A DNA stretch of 59,558 nt from Flavobacteriaceae bacterium UBA6231 (GTDB lineage: Bacteria > Bacteroidota > Bacteroidia > Flavobacteriales > Flavobacteriaceae): contig DJWL01000199.1 of assembly GCA_002441545.1 (NCBI GenBank), positions 50,527 through 110,084 on the forward strand, read 5' to 3'. The notes beneath the pieces are model-generated. The model searched no databases, was not told where the DNA came from, and worked only from the letters and a program-made list of their open reading frames with translations. Made by a program: the position numbers and the translations under genes. Every line of letters starts with the position of its first letter. Position 1 is the first letter of the stretch. Shown piece by piece: positions 18,098-26,733 of this stretch.

Positions 18098-19573
18098 ATG
18101 GGAAATTACTTTAACACACTGTCGTTAAGAGATAAATTAAATCAATTATCAAAGTGTAGATTTATGGATTCTTCAGAATTTGAAGGTGGTGTAGATGCTT
18201 TATTAGGAAAGAAAATTGTCATAGTAGGTTGTGGCGCTCAAGGGCTAAACCAAGGGTTGAATATGAGAGATTCTGGGTTAGACATATCATATACATTACG
18301 TGCTGAAGCCATTGCAGAAAAACGTGCTTCATATCAAAAAGCAACAAGTAATAATTTTAAGGTTGGAACTTATGAAGAGTTAATTCCAACCGCAGATTTA
18401 GTATTAAACCTAACTCCAGATAAACAACATACCAGTGTTATAAAAGCTATTATGCCTTTAATGAAAAAAGGTGCTACATTATCTTATTCACACGGTTTCA
18501 ATATTGTTGAAGAAGGTACTCAAATACGTAAAGATTTAACAGTTATTATGGTAGCTCCAAAGTGCCCGGGGACCGAAGTTAGAGAAGAATATAAAAGAGG
18601 TTTTGGTGTTCCAACATTAATTGCAGTACACGAAGAAAATGATCCAGAAGGAAAAGGTTGGGCACAAGCAAAAGCATATGCAGCGGCTACAGGTGGTCAT
18701 AGAGCAGGCGTTTTAGCATCCTCATTTGTTGCAGAGGTAAAAAGTGATTTAATGGGTGAACAAACCATTCTTTGTGGCTTGCTGCAAACGGGTTCTATTT
18801 TATGTTTCAATAAAATGGTCGAAAAAGGAATTGATCCAGGATATGCATCAAAATTAATTCAATATGGTTGGGAAACTGTAACAGAAGGATTAAAATATGG
18901 TGGTATTACCAACATGATGGATAGACTTTCAAATCCTGCAAAAATTAAAGCTTTCGAACTTTCAGAAGAATTAAAAGACATCATGCGTCCATTATTCCAA
19001 AAACATATGGATGATATCATGGAAGGAAATTTTTCAAAAGGTATGATGGAAGATTGGGCTAATAATGATAAAGATTTATTAGGATGGAGAGCTGAAACTG
19101 CTGAAACTGCTTTTGAAAAAACTCCAGCTGGTGATGTTGAAATCCCAGAGCAGGAATACTACGATAATGGTGTATTAATGGTAGCCATGGTAAGAGCAGG
19201 CGTTGAACTAGCATTCGAAGCCATGACAGAATCTGGAATTATTGATGAATCTGCTTATTATGAATCGTTACACGAAACACCGCTTATTGCAAATACGATT
19301 GCAAGACGCAAATTATATGAAATGAACAGTGTAATCTCTGATACTGCAGAGTATGGATGTTATTTATTTGATCATGCGTGTAAGCCATTATTAGCAGATT
19401 TTATGAAGAAAATTGACACAGATGTTATTGGTAAAGCATATGCAAAAGATAATGGTAAAGGTGTTGATAATGCTAAATTAATAGAAGTTAATGCTGCTTT
19501 AAGAAATCATCCTGTTGAAAAAATAGGTACATTTTTAAGAGCATCAATGACAGCTATGAAACCAATAGTTTAA
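18098..19573 (+). CDS. ilvC: ketol-acid reductoisomerase, class II (long form)
   Basis: 491 aa, the long class II type like the E. coli enzyme rather than the ~330 aa class I form. The NAD(P)-binding loop is IVGCGAQGLNQGLNMRDSGL near residue 45. The C-terminal knotted region contains EVKSDLMGEQTILCG and a duplicated domain. It isomerises and reduces acetolactate or acetohydroxybutyrate. Fourth gene of the ilv operon. Confidence 0.97.
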   Translation: MGNYFNTLSLRDKLNQLSKCRFMDSSEFEGGVDALLGKKIVIVGCGAQGLNQGLNMRDSGLDISYTLRAEAIAEKRASYQKATSNNFKVGTYEELIPTADLVLNLTPDKQHTSVIKAIMPLMKKGATLSYSHGFNIVEEGTQIRKDLTVIMVAPKCPGTEVREEYKRGFGVPTLIAVHEENDPEGKGWAQAKAYAAATGGHRAGVLASSFVAEVKSDLMGEQTILCGLLQTGSILCFNKMVEKGIDPGYASKLIQYGWETVTEGLKYGGITNMMDRLSNPAKIKAFELSEELKDIMRPLFQKHMDDIMEGNFSKGMMEDWANNDKDLLGWRAETAETAFEKTPAGDVEIPEQEYYDNGVLMVAMVRAGVELAFEAMTESGIIDESAYYESLHETPLIANTIARRKLYEMNSVISDTAEYGCYLFDHACKPLLADFMKKIDTDVIGKAYAKDNGKGVDNAKLIEVNAALRNHPVEKIGTFLRASMTAMKPIV

Positions 19574-19598
19574 GCTGTTAGTAATACAACAAAAATTT

Positions 19599-20864
19599 AT
19601 GAATAAGGAAAAGCAAACTTATTTTCCTAGTATTAATAATATAAAAGTAGCTGCCGATACCATTAAAAATGTATCGGCAGTTACACCTTTAATACCTAAC
19701 GTAAGACTTTCAAAAGAGTTTAATACCAATATTAGTTTTAAACGAGAAGACCTTCAACAGGTAAGATCTTATAAAATTAGAGGTGCATATAACAAAATCA
19801 GTTCTCTTTCAAAAGAAGAATCTAATATAGGTGTGGTTTGTGCTAGTGCTGGAAATCATGCACAAGGGGTCGCTTTATCTTGTAAATTATTAAAAATAAA
19901 AGGCACCATTTATATGCCTGCTCCTACTCCAAAACAAAAAGTTGAGCAAGTTAAAATGTTTGGAGAAGACTTTATTGATATTATTCTTCATGGTGATACT
20001 TTTGATGATGCATATTATGCAGCAATTAAAGAATGTGAACATTTAGGTAAAAGTTTTATTCATCCGTTTGATGATAAAAAAGTTATTGAAGGTCAGGCAA
20101 CTATAGGGTTAGAATTATTAGAACAATCCAAAAATTCAATAGATTATATTTTTATTCCTGTAGGCGGCGGCGGATTGGCTGCAGGACTTTCAACTGTTTT
20201 CAGTCAGTTATCACCTAACACAAAAATTATTGGTGTTGAACCTGAAGGCGCACCTTCAATGTCAGTTTCTATTAAAAATAATAAAAACACCGAACTAGAT
20301 TCTATTGAGAAATTTGTTGATGGAGCAGCAGTAAAACGAGTTGGAGATTTAACTTTCCAAATTTGTAAAAACAATTTACATGATATGATAACTGTTCCTG
20401 AAGGGAAAGTATGTCAAACCATTTTAGAGCTTTACAATAAAGACGCTATTGTTGTTGAACCAGCTGGTGCATTGAGCATTTCTGCATTAGATTATTATAC
20501 TGATGAGATTAAAGGCAAAAATGTGGTTTGTGTTATTAGTGGAAGCAATAACGACATTATAAGAACACCCGAAATTAAAGAACGAGCTTTGCTTTATGCT
20601 AATTTAAAACACTATTTTATTATTAAATTTCCACAACGTGCTGGTGCTTTAAAAGAGTTTGTGGTTGAAATTTTAGGTCCAAACGACGATATTACATATT
20701 TTGAATACGCAAAAAAAACTAATCGTGAGAATGGGGCAGCTGTTGTAGGTATCGAATTAAAATCTGCAGATGATTTGGAGCCTTTGGTTACAAAAATGAA
20801 GCAACATAATTTTTATGGTGATTACCTAAATGATAAACCAGACCTGTTTCAGTTTTTAGTTTAA
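19599..20864 (+). CDS. ilvA: threonine ammonia-lyase (threonine dehydratase)
   Basis: 421 aa, the short form with one ACT-like domain. The PLP lysine lies in REDLQQVRSYKIRGAYNK (near residue 60) and the phosphate-binding glycines in PVGGGGLAAGL (near residue 190). Residues ~345-421 form the regulatory domain (FIIKFPQRAGALKEFVVEIL). It makes 2-oxobutyrate, the first isoleucine-specific step, and ends the ilv operon. Confidence 0.94.
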   Translation: MNKEKQTYFPSINNIKVAADTIKNVSAVTPLIPNVRLSKEFNTNISFKREDLQQVRSYKIRGAYNKISSLSKEESNIGVVCASAGNHAQGVALSCKLLKIKGTIYMPAPTPKQKVEQVKMFGEDFIDIILHGDTFDDAYYAAIKECEHLGKSFIHPFDDKKVIEGQATIGLELLEQSKNSIDYIFIPVGGGGLAAGLSTVFSQLSPNTKIIGVEPEGAPSMSVSIKNNKNTELDSIEKFVDGAAVKRVGDLTFQICKNNLHDMITVPEGKVCQTILELYNKDAIVVEPAGALSISALDYYTDEIKGKNVVCVISGSNNDIIRTPEIKERALLYANLKHYFIIKFPQRAGALKEFVVEILGPNDDITYFEYAKKTNRENGAAVVGIELKSADDLEPLVTKMKQHNFYGDYLNDKPDLFQFLV

Positions 20865-20939
20865 ATTTCAAATACCTCTTTTGTTTTCTTCATACGAAAT
20901 CGTTTTCGTTTTAAGTAATTTGTTTTCAGTTAATTAAAT

Positions 20940-20977
20940 AGATAATAATACATTATTTTTTCAATAATTATCTTTTT
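20940..20977 (+). terminator. possible terminator of the ilv operon
   Basis: AGATAAT (20940-20946) and ATTATCT (20967-20973) form an AT-only stem followed by TTTT. It is weak but the only inverted repeat plus T run between ilvA and gapN. Confidence 0.35.
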
Positions 20978-21040
20978 AATAACGGCATTCAAGAAGAAAT
21001 ATAAGTATATTAGTGTTTAATTTTAACGATATTTTTTCTT

Positions 21041-22633
21041 ATGAAAATACCATTTACAGAAATTCCAGAAGCATATAAAATAAATTCTCTATTACATCAA
21101 AACACCTATTTAGTATCAGGAGAATTAAAAAAGTGGGAAGGAGAAACATCAAATATATACTCAACAATTTCATCAACAGAAGAATACAAACCTACTCTTT
21201 TGGGAAGTATTCCAAATCAAGGAAAAATAGAGGCCTTAGAGGCTTTAGAGTCAGCCTGTTTAGCATACGATAAAGGTCAAGGGCTTTGGCCAACAATGAA
21301 AGTTTTAGATAGAATAAAATGTATGGAAACTTTTGTTGAAATGATGAAAACTAAACGGGAGGAAGTTGTTAAATTACTTATGTGGGAAATAGGTAAAAAT
21401 TTGCCAGATTCACAAAAAGAATTTGATAGAACTGTAGACTATATTTATGACACTATTGAGGATTACAAACAAATGGATCGAGATAGCGCCAAGTTTAATA
21501 AAAGCGATGGTATTTATGCTCATATAAGACGCGGGCCATTGGGCGTTGTGCTATGTTTAGCACCTTATAACTATCCGCTTAATGAAACATTTTGCTTGCT
21601 TATTCCGGCTTTAATTATGGGAAATACAGCCATCTTTAAGCCAGCAAAACATGGAGTTTTACTTATCACTCCTCTTTTAGAAGCATTTAAGAAAAGTTTT
21701 CCAAAAGGGGTTGTTAATATTATTTTTGGTAGAGGTAGAGCTGTAGCATCACCAATTATGGAGTCCGGAAAAGTTGATGTTTTGGCTTTAATAGGAAATA
21801 GTGCTTCAGCAAATGCTTTACAAACCATTCATCCCAAGAAAAACAGATTGCGTTTGGTGCTAGGACTGGAAGCAAAAAATCCAGCTATTGTTTTGCCAGA
21901 TGCCGATTTAGACTTAGCTATTGATGAATGTATTGCAGGAACTTTATCTTTTAACGGACAGCGTTGTACTGCTTTAAAAGTGTTGTATGTTCACAAAGAT
22001 ATTGTTGATGAATTTAATAAACGTTTTTCATCAAGAGTTGATGCTCTTAAATTTGGAAATCCATGGGAATCAGGGGTTAAATTAACACCGCTTCCTGAAA
22101 AAGATAAACCAGCTTATATTCAAGAATTAATTGATGATGCTGAAAAGTTAGGAGCAAAAATAATTAATGAAAATGGTGGAAAAACAACTGAAAATTATAT
22201 TTTTCCAGCCGTTTTGTATCCTGTCAACAAAAAGATGCGAGTTTTTAAAGAAGAACAGTTTGGACCAGTAATTCCGGTTTTGCCTTTTACAGACATAGCA
22301 GAACCTTTGGATGATATGGCGGAGTCAAATTACGGGCAACAAGTTAGTGTGTTTGGTAAGGATGTCAATAAGTTGGCTCCTCTTATTGATACTTTAGTAA
22401 ATCTTGTTTGTAGAGTGAATTTAAATAGCTCTTGCCAACGTGGTCCTGATGTTTACCCATTTACTGGAAGAAAAGACTCTGCCTTTAGCACGTTGAGTGT
22501 TCATGATGCACTTCGCTCATTTTCAATCAGAACCTTTGTTGCTTCAAAAGACAATGAATATAACAATGCTATTTTAAACGAGTTGTTGGACAAAAAATCA
22601 TCTAATTTTATTAGTACGGATTATATTTTATAG
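21041..22633 (+). CDS. gapN: NADP-dependent glyceraldehyde-3-phosphate dehydrogenase (non-phosphorylating)
   Basis: 530 aa, aldehyde dehydrogenase superfamily. The catalytic Cys is in FNGQRCTALKVLYV (near residue 308), the general base Glu in LVLGLEAKNPAIVLPDADLD and the cofactor fold in GPLGVVLCLAPYNYPLNETF. The N- and C-terminal extensions and overall length match GapN-type enzymes, which oxidise glyceraldehyde-3-phosphate to 3-phosphoglycerate with NADPH formation. It stands alone between the ilv and arginine operons. A role as NADPH supplier for these pathways is only inference. Confidence 0.82.
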   Translation: MKIPFTEIPEAYKINSLLHQNTYLVSGELKKWEGETSNIYSTISSTEEYKPTLLGSIPNQGKIEALEALESACLAYDKGQGLWPTMKVLDRIKCMETFVEMMKTKREEVVKLLMWEIGKNLPDSQKEFDRTVDYIYDTIEDYKQMDRDSAKFNKSDGIYAHIRRGPLGVVLCLAPYNYPLNETFCLLIPALIMGNTAIFKPAKHGVLLITPLLEAFKKSFPKGVVNIIFGRGRAVASPIMESGKVDVLALIGNSASANALQTIHPKKNRLRLVLGLEAKNPAIVLPDADLDLAIDECIAGTLSFNGQRCTALKVLYVHKDIVDEFNKRFSSRVDALKFGNPWESGVKLTPLPEKDKPAYIQELIDDAEKLGAKIINENGGKTTENYIFPAVLYPVNKKMRVFKEEQFGPVIPVLPFTDIAEPLDDMAESNYGQQVSVFGKDVNKLAPLIDTLVNLVCRVNLNSSCQRGPDVYPFTGRKDSAFSTLSVHDALRSFSIRTFVASKDNEYNNAILNELLDKKSSNFISTDYIL

Positions 22634-22660
22634 TTTTAAATTTTATTGAAACTAGCAATG

Positions 22661-22706
22661 ACATATAAAAAAGGCATTTATTTTGTGAATTCTGTTTTTT
22701 ATATGT
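22661..22706 (+). terminator. AT-rich inverted repeat after gapN
   Basis: ACATATAAAAAA (22661-22672) and TTTTTTATATGT (22695-22706) are perfect 12-bp arms around a 22-nt loop. With its terminal T-rich arm it may terminate gapN transcription. Confidence 0.4.
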
Positions 22707-22820
22707 TTAATTGTTTTTAAAATATCTACATTATTCATAATAAATAAGAGTTTTTGTATGAGTATTGATAATTTTTTCAAAAAAGTAAAGTCTTTTCATA
22801 GGTTGTAAAAAATAAAATCA

Positions 22821-22828
22821 TAATTTTG
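22821..22828 (+). promoter_or_regulatory. arginine operon promoter, -7 box TAATTTTG
   Basis: An exact TAnnTTTG match. A TTG at 22803-22805 is closer than usual (15 nt). The leader-peptide ATG starts 6 nt after the box, at or next to the expected transcription start. Confidence 0.55.
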
Positions 22829-22833
22829 ACTCT

Positions 22834-22908
22834 ATGAATACTTTAAAAAATAAAATACGTCCTTCATCACCCGGTTTGCGCGTGCGTAGTACTCGCCGTC
22901 GCTCTTAG
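22834..22908 (+). CDS. arginine operon leader peptide
   Basis: 24-residue ORF with six Arg residues, ending RVRSTRRRS. All six are CGT or CGC codons, although the neighbouring genes mostly use AGA. It lies directly after a promoter box and 229 bp before the first gene of the arginine/proline operon. A ribosome-stalling leader peptide sensing charged tRNA-Arg is the simplest reading. Unlike the ilv leader, no GC-rich terminator with T run follows immediately, so the downstream mechanism is unresolved. Confidence 0.7.
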   Translation: MNTLKNKIRPSSPGLRVRSTRRRS

Positions 22909-23002
22909 TCATTGATTAGCAAAACCAATACGTAATTTTAATTTTTATCACATTGCACAAAGTTTCATTCATAGCATTTCAAAATATAATTAGTAGGTCA
23001 AT

Positions 23003-23084
23003 TAACCACTATTTTATGTGCCATATTTTTCCGCGTCGCCCTTAGGGGTTATAGATCTTTTTTAGAACTAGGTGAGTCCAGTTC
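23003..23084 (+). promoter_or_regulatory. possible second control element in the arginine leader
   Basis: A short ORF at 23016-23045 encodes MCHIFPRRP and ends CGT-CGC-CCT-TAG, echoing the CGT-CGC-TCT-TAG end of the first leader. It lies in the loop of an imperfect stem TAACCACTA (23003-23011) / TAGGGGTTA (23043-23051), with a T6 run at 23058-23063. A further stem GAACT-GG/CC-AGTTC follows at 23065-23084. Function unproven. Confidence 0.35.
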
Positions 23085-23137
23085 ATCATTAAATCAATCA
23101 ATATTTATAACTTTTAATTAGATAATCAATACAATAA

Positions 23138-23752
23138 ATGGACATTGTAATTGCTGATAAATCACATAGTAAATACGCAGAAATTATTTGCGAAACCATT
23201 GCAGAATCTGCTGCAGTTAGAGGAACAGGTATAGCCAGACGTACTCCTGAATATATCACAAAGAAAATGGAAAATGGCAATGCTGTTATTGCACTTGATA
23301 GCGATAAATTTGCAGGTTTTTGTTATATAGAACTTTGGGGACATGGCAAATTTGTTGCTAACTCAGGATTAATTGTACATCCTGATTACAGAGGTGCAGG
23401 ATTAGCTAAAAAGATAAAACACAAGGTATTTAAGCATTCCAGAACCAAATTTCCTGATGCCAAGGTGTTTAGTATCACTACTGGCTTGGCCGTTATGAAA
23501 ATGAATACAGACTTAGGGTATAAACCTGTACCGTTTTCTGAATTAACCGATGACCCTACGTTTTGGGATGGATGCCAAACATGTAAAAACTATGATGTGT
23601 TAACGCGAACTAACAGAAAAATGTGTTTGTGTACCGGCATGCTATATGATCCTAAGGCGCAAAAGATAAAACCTAAAAAAATCAAGGAAAAAGTATTCAA
23701 CAGATTAAAACATATCAAGGAAACTATGTTTTTAAAAAAAGATAAGAAATGA
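23138..23752 (+). CDS. GNAT acyltransferase, candidate N-acyl(succinyl)glutamate synthase
   Basis: 204 aa, first gene of the arginine operon. Residues ~85-110 carry the GNAT acyl-CoA loop (VHPDYRGAGLAKKIKH). The C-terminal third has a CxxC-x13-CxC pattern (residues ~149-168, C-Q-T-C to C-L-C), a likely metal site, and ends in a very basic tail. The pathway downstream needs an N-acylated glutamate, and no other candidate synthase is present, so it probably acylates glutamate. Whether the donor is succinyl-CoA or acetyl-CoA is inferred from ArgF', not seen. It overlaps argG by 4 bp. Confidence 0.75.
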   Translation: MDIVIADKSHSKYAEIICETIAESAAVRGTGIARRTPEYITKKMENGNAVIALDSDKFAGFCYIELWGHGKFVANSGLIVHPDYRGAGLAKKIKHKVFKHSRTKFPDAKVFSITTGLAVMKMNTDLGYKPVPFSELTDDPTFWDGCQTCKNYDVLTRTNRKMCLCTGMLYDPKAQKIKPKKIKEKVFNRLKHIKETMFLKKDKK

Positions 23753-24933
23753 GTACCATGAAAAAATTAGTAATTGCCTATAGTGGCGGATTAGATACAT
23801 CTTATTGTGCGGTAAGTTTGTCTAAAAAATTTGATGTGCACGCGGTAAGTGTAAATACAGGTGGATTTACACAAACTGAAATTGATAACATTGAAGCTAA
23901 CGCTTATAAAATGGGCGTTTCAACTTATAAAAATATTGATGCTGTTGCTTCCTTCTATCAAAAAGTAATTAAGTATTTAGTGTTCGGTAATGTTTTAAAA
24001 AATAACACGTATCCATTATCAGTAAGTGCAGAACGAATTATTCAAGCCATTGAAATAGTAGAATATGCTAAAAGTATTGGAGCAGAATATATTGCTCATG
24101 GAAGTACAGGAGCAGGAAACGATCAAGTAAGATTTGATATGATTTTTCAAACCTTGGCTCCAGAGATTCAAATCGTGACTCCTATAAGAGATGAAAAACT
24201 ATCAAGACAGGAAGAAATAGAATATTTAAAAGCCAATGGTATAGACATGTCATGGGAGAAAGCCAAGTATTCAATAAACAAAGGACTTTGGGGAACTAGC
24301 GTTGGTGGACAAGAGACCTTAACGTCTGAAAAGCCATTGCCTAATGAGGCTTACCCATCTCAATTAAAGCATAGTGATGAGGAAAAGGTAAAATTGACTT
24401 TTAAAAAAGGGGAGTTAGTAGCAGTTAATGGCATTAAAAATGACCCTGAAGTTAATATTGAAGCCTTAAATAATTTGGCATCAGCTTATGCTATTGGTAG
24501 AGATATTCATGTTGGAGACACTATTGTGGGTATTAAAGGACGTGTTGGTTTTGAAGCACCAGCAGCTTTAATTACTATAAAAGCGCATCATTTATTAGAA
24601 AAGCATACTCTTACAAAATGGCAATTGCAGCATAAAGAATATTTAGCAAGTTTTTACGGAATGCATTTACATGAAGGTCAGTATTTAGACCCAGTTATGA
24701 GAAACATTGAAGCTTTTTTACAAAGCAGTCAAGACAAGGTCAGTGGTGATGTAACAGTAAGTTTAAAACCTTATCATTTCACTTTAGATGGCATTGTTTC
24801 TAAACACGATTTAATGAATGCTAAGTTTGGAAGTTATGGCGAAGAAAGTAAAGGTTGGACTCCTGAAGAAGCAAAAGGATTTATAAAAATCTTTGGAAAT
24901 CAAAATAAAATTTATCAACAAGTAAACTCATAA
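23749..24933 (+). CDS. argG: argininosuccinate synthase
   Basis: 394 aa. It ligates citrulline and aspartate using ATP in the cytoplasm. The ATP pyrophosphatase P-loop AYSGGLDTSYCAVSL is near residue 10, and the citrulline/aspartate-binding region includes HGSTGAGNDQVRF near residue 122. The start at 23749 forms an ATGA overlap with the upstream gene; an ATG three codons later is possible. Confidence 0.97.
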   Translation: MSTMKKLVIAYSGGLDTSYCAVSLSKKFDVHAVSVNTGGFTQTEIDNIEANAYKMGVSTYKNIDAVASFYQKVIKYLVFGNVLKNNTYPLSVSAERIIQAIEIVEYAKSIGAEYIAHGSTGAGNDQVRFDMIFQTLAPEIQIVTPIRDEKLSRQEEIEYLKANGIDMSWEKAKYSINKGLWGTSVGGQETLTSEKPLPNEAYPSQLKHSDEEKVKLTFKKGELVAVNGIKNDPEVNIEALNNLASAYAIGRDIHVGDTIVGIKGRVGFEAPAALITIKAHHLLEKHTLTKWQLQHKEYLASFYGMHLHEGQYLDPVMRNIEAFLQSSQDKVSGDVTVSLKPYHFTLDGIVSKHDLMNAKFGSYGEESKGWTPEEAKGFIKIFGNQNKIYQQVNS

Positions 24934-24937
24934 AGGC

Positions 24938-25915
24938 ATGATACAAGTCGGCATTATTGGAGGAGCAGGTTATACAGCAGGTGAATTGATTAGACTATTG
25001 TTGTTTCATCGTGAAGCAGAAATCAATTTTGTTTACAGTACATCAAACGCTGGCAATAAAATTTGTAAAGTGCATCAAGATTTAGAAGGTAGTTTAGATT
25101 TAAAATTCACTGATACTATCAATCCAAATGTCGATGTATTGTTTTTGTGCTTGGGTCATGGTAATTCTGTGAAGTTCTTAGAGGCCAACACTTTTTCTGA
25201 TAAAACGAGAATCATTGATTTAGGTAATGATTTCAGATTAGAGAAAGATAAAATTTTTAATAATAAAACCTTTGTTTATGGTTTGCCTGAACTTCAAAAA
25301 GAAGCCATTAAAAAAGCTGATTATATTGCAAATCCAGGTTGTTTTGCTACGGCTATTCAATTGGCCTTATTGCCATTGGCAGAGAACAATTTAATACATA
25401 GTGATGTGCATGTAAATGCCGTTACTGGTTCAACGGGAGCAGGAACTTCGTTGTCTGAAACAACTCATTTTACTTGGAGGGATAATAATTTTTCATATTA
25501 TAAACCATTTACGCATCAGCATTTAGGAGAAATCAATCAATCGGCTAAGCAACTACAAGAAAGTTTTTCTTCAGAAATTGTTTTTATGCCAAACCGAGGG
25601 AATTTCTCTAGAGGTATTTTTGCAACGGTTTACACCAATTTTGAAGGCACTTTAGAAGAAGCCAAAGCACTTTATAAGTCATTTTATGATGACGCAAAGT
25701 TTACGTTTGTTTCAGACGAGGAATTACATTTAAAGCAAGTAGTAAACACAAACAAATGTTTGATTCATTTGTATAAGCACAACAATAAATTACTCATAAC
25801 AAGTATCATCGACAATTTGTTAAAAGGAGCGTCCGGACAGGCCATTCAAAACATGAACCTTATGTTTGGTTTTGAAGAAACAGAAGGATTGCAATTAAAG
25901 GCCAATTATTTTTAA
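24938..25915 (+). CDS. argC: N-acyl-gamma-glutamyl-phosphate reductase
   Basis: 325 aa. The NADP fold begins with GIIGGAGYTAGELIRLLLFH and the catalytic Cys is in ANPGCFATAIQLALLP (near residue 136). It reduces N-acylglutamyl phosphate to the semialdehyde; the acyl group is likely succinyl here. It sits 4 bp after argG. Local base composition is very AT-rich, in contrast to proC just downstream. Confidence 0.96.
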   Translation: MIQVGIIGGAGYTAGELIRLLLFHREAEINFVYSTSNAGNKICKVHQDLEGSLDLKFTDTINPNVDVLFLCLGHGNSVKFLEANTFSDKTRIIDLGNDFRLEKDKIFNNKTFVYGLPELQKEAIKKADYIANPGCFATAIQLALLPLAENNLIHSDVHVNAVTGSTGAGTSLSETTHFTWRDNNFSYYKPFTHQHLGEINQSAKQLQESFSSEIVFMPNRGNFSRGIFATVYTNFEGTLEEAKALYKSFYDDAKFTFVSDEELHLKQVVNTNKCLIHLYKHNNKLLITSIIDNLLKGASGQAIQNMNLMFGFEETEGLQLKANYF

Positions 25916-25936
25916 AGAACAATTAAAGTTAATAAG

Positions 25937-26731
25937 ATGAAAATAGCAATCATAGGGACAGGGAATTTAGGAAAATCCATTGCTAAGGGGTTAATAAAAA
26001 ACAATGTTGTTAGCAGCCTGTATTTAACAAAACGCCATGTAGACTCACTTAAAGAATTTGAAGGTGCAAAAAGGGTTACCCTAACATCTGATAATGCCTT
26101 GGCTATTCAACATTCAGATATTTTGATTTTTGCCGTACAACCGTCGCAAATAGAGAATATCCTGAAAAAAGTGAAGCCTTTAATAACAGAAAACCATGTC
26201 GTTATCTCAACCATTACTGGGTATGCTATTTCAAAGATTGAAGCCGTGGTTGGAGTGGACAAGTATATTTTAAGGGCGATGCCAAATACAGCTATTTCTG
26301 TTGGGCAATCCATGACCTGTATCGCTTCAAATGAAAAAGGAAAAGAAAAGATGCAACAGGCCTTAAATATTTTCAACAGTCTGGGAAGATCAACCGAAAT
26401 CCATGAAGAACTCATTCAGGCAGCAACGGTAATTTGTGCCAGTGGTATTGCCTTTTGGATGCGTTTGATTCGTGCTACCACACAAGGAGCCATTCAACTA
26501 GGGTTTGAAGCCCATGAAGCGCAAGAGTTGGCAGTGCAAACCTGTTTTGGGGCGGCCAGTTTGCTTATTCAGTCCGGAAGCCATCCAGAGCAAGAAATAG
26601 ACCGTGTTACAACGCCAAGAGGATGTACCATTGAGGGCTTAAACGAAATGGAACACCAAGGACTAAGTTCATCGCTTATTAAAGGTATTGTAGCCTCGTT
26701 TGAAAAAATCAATCAAATTAAAACCAATTAA
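25937..26731 (+). CDS. proC: pyrroline-5-carboxylate reductase
   Basis: 264 aa. N-terminal Rossmann motif IIGTGNLGKSIAKGL, and the P5C reductase C-terminal signature around residue 170-240 (ATTQGAIQLG, VTTPRGCTIEGLNEMEHQGL). It makes proline from pyrroline-5-carboxylate. Base composition is unusual: hand-counted 60-base samples give roughly 42-53% G+C against 22-32% in nearby argG, argC and proB samples, suggesting a different recent origin shared with argD. It is 3 bp from argD. Confidence 0.95.
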   Translation: MKIAIIGTGNLGKSIAKGLIKNNVVSSLYLTKRHVDSLKEFEGAKRVTLTSDNALAIQHSDILIFAVQPSQIENILKKVKPLITENHVVISTITGYAISKIEAVVGVDKYILRAMPNTAISVGQSMTCIASNEKGKEKMQQALNIFNSLGRSTEIHEELIQAATVICASGIAFWMRLIRATTQGAIQLGFEAHEAQELAVQTCFGAASLLIQSGSHPEQEIDRVTTPRGCTIEGLNEMEHQGLSSSLIKGIVASFEKINQIKTN

Positions 26732-26733
26732 AG

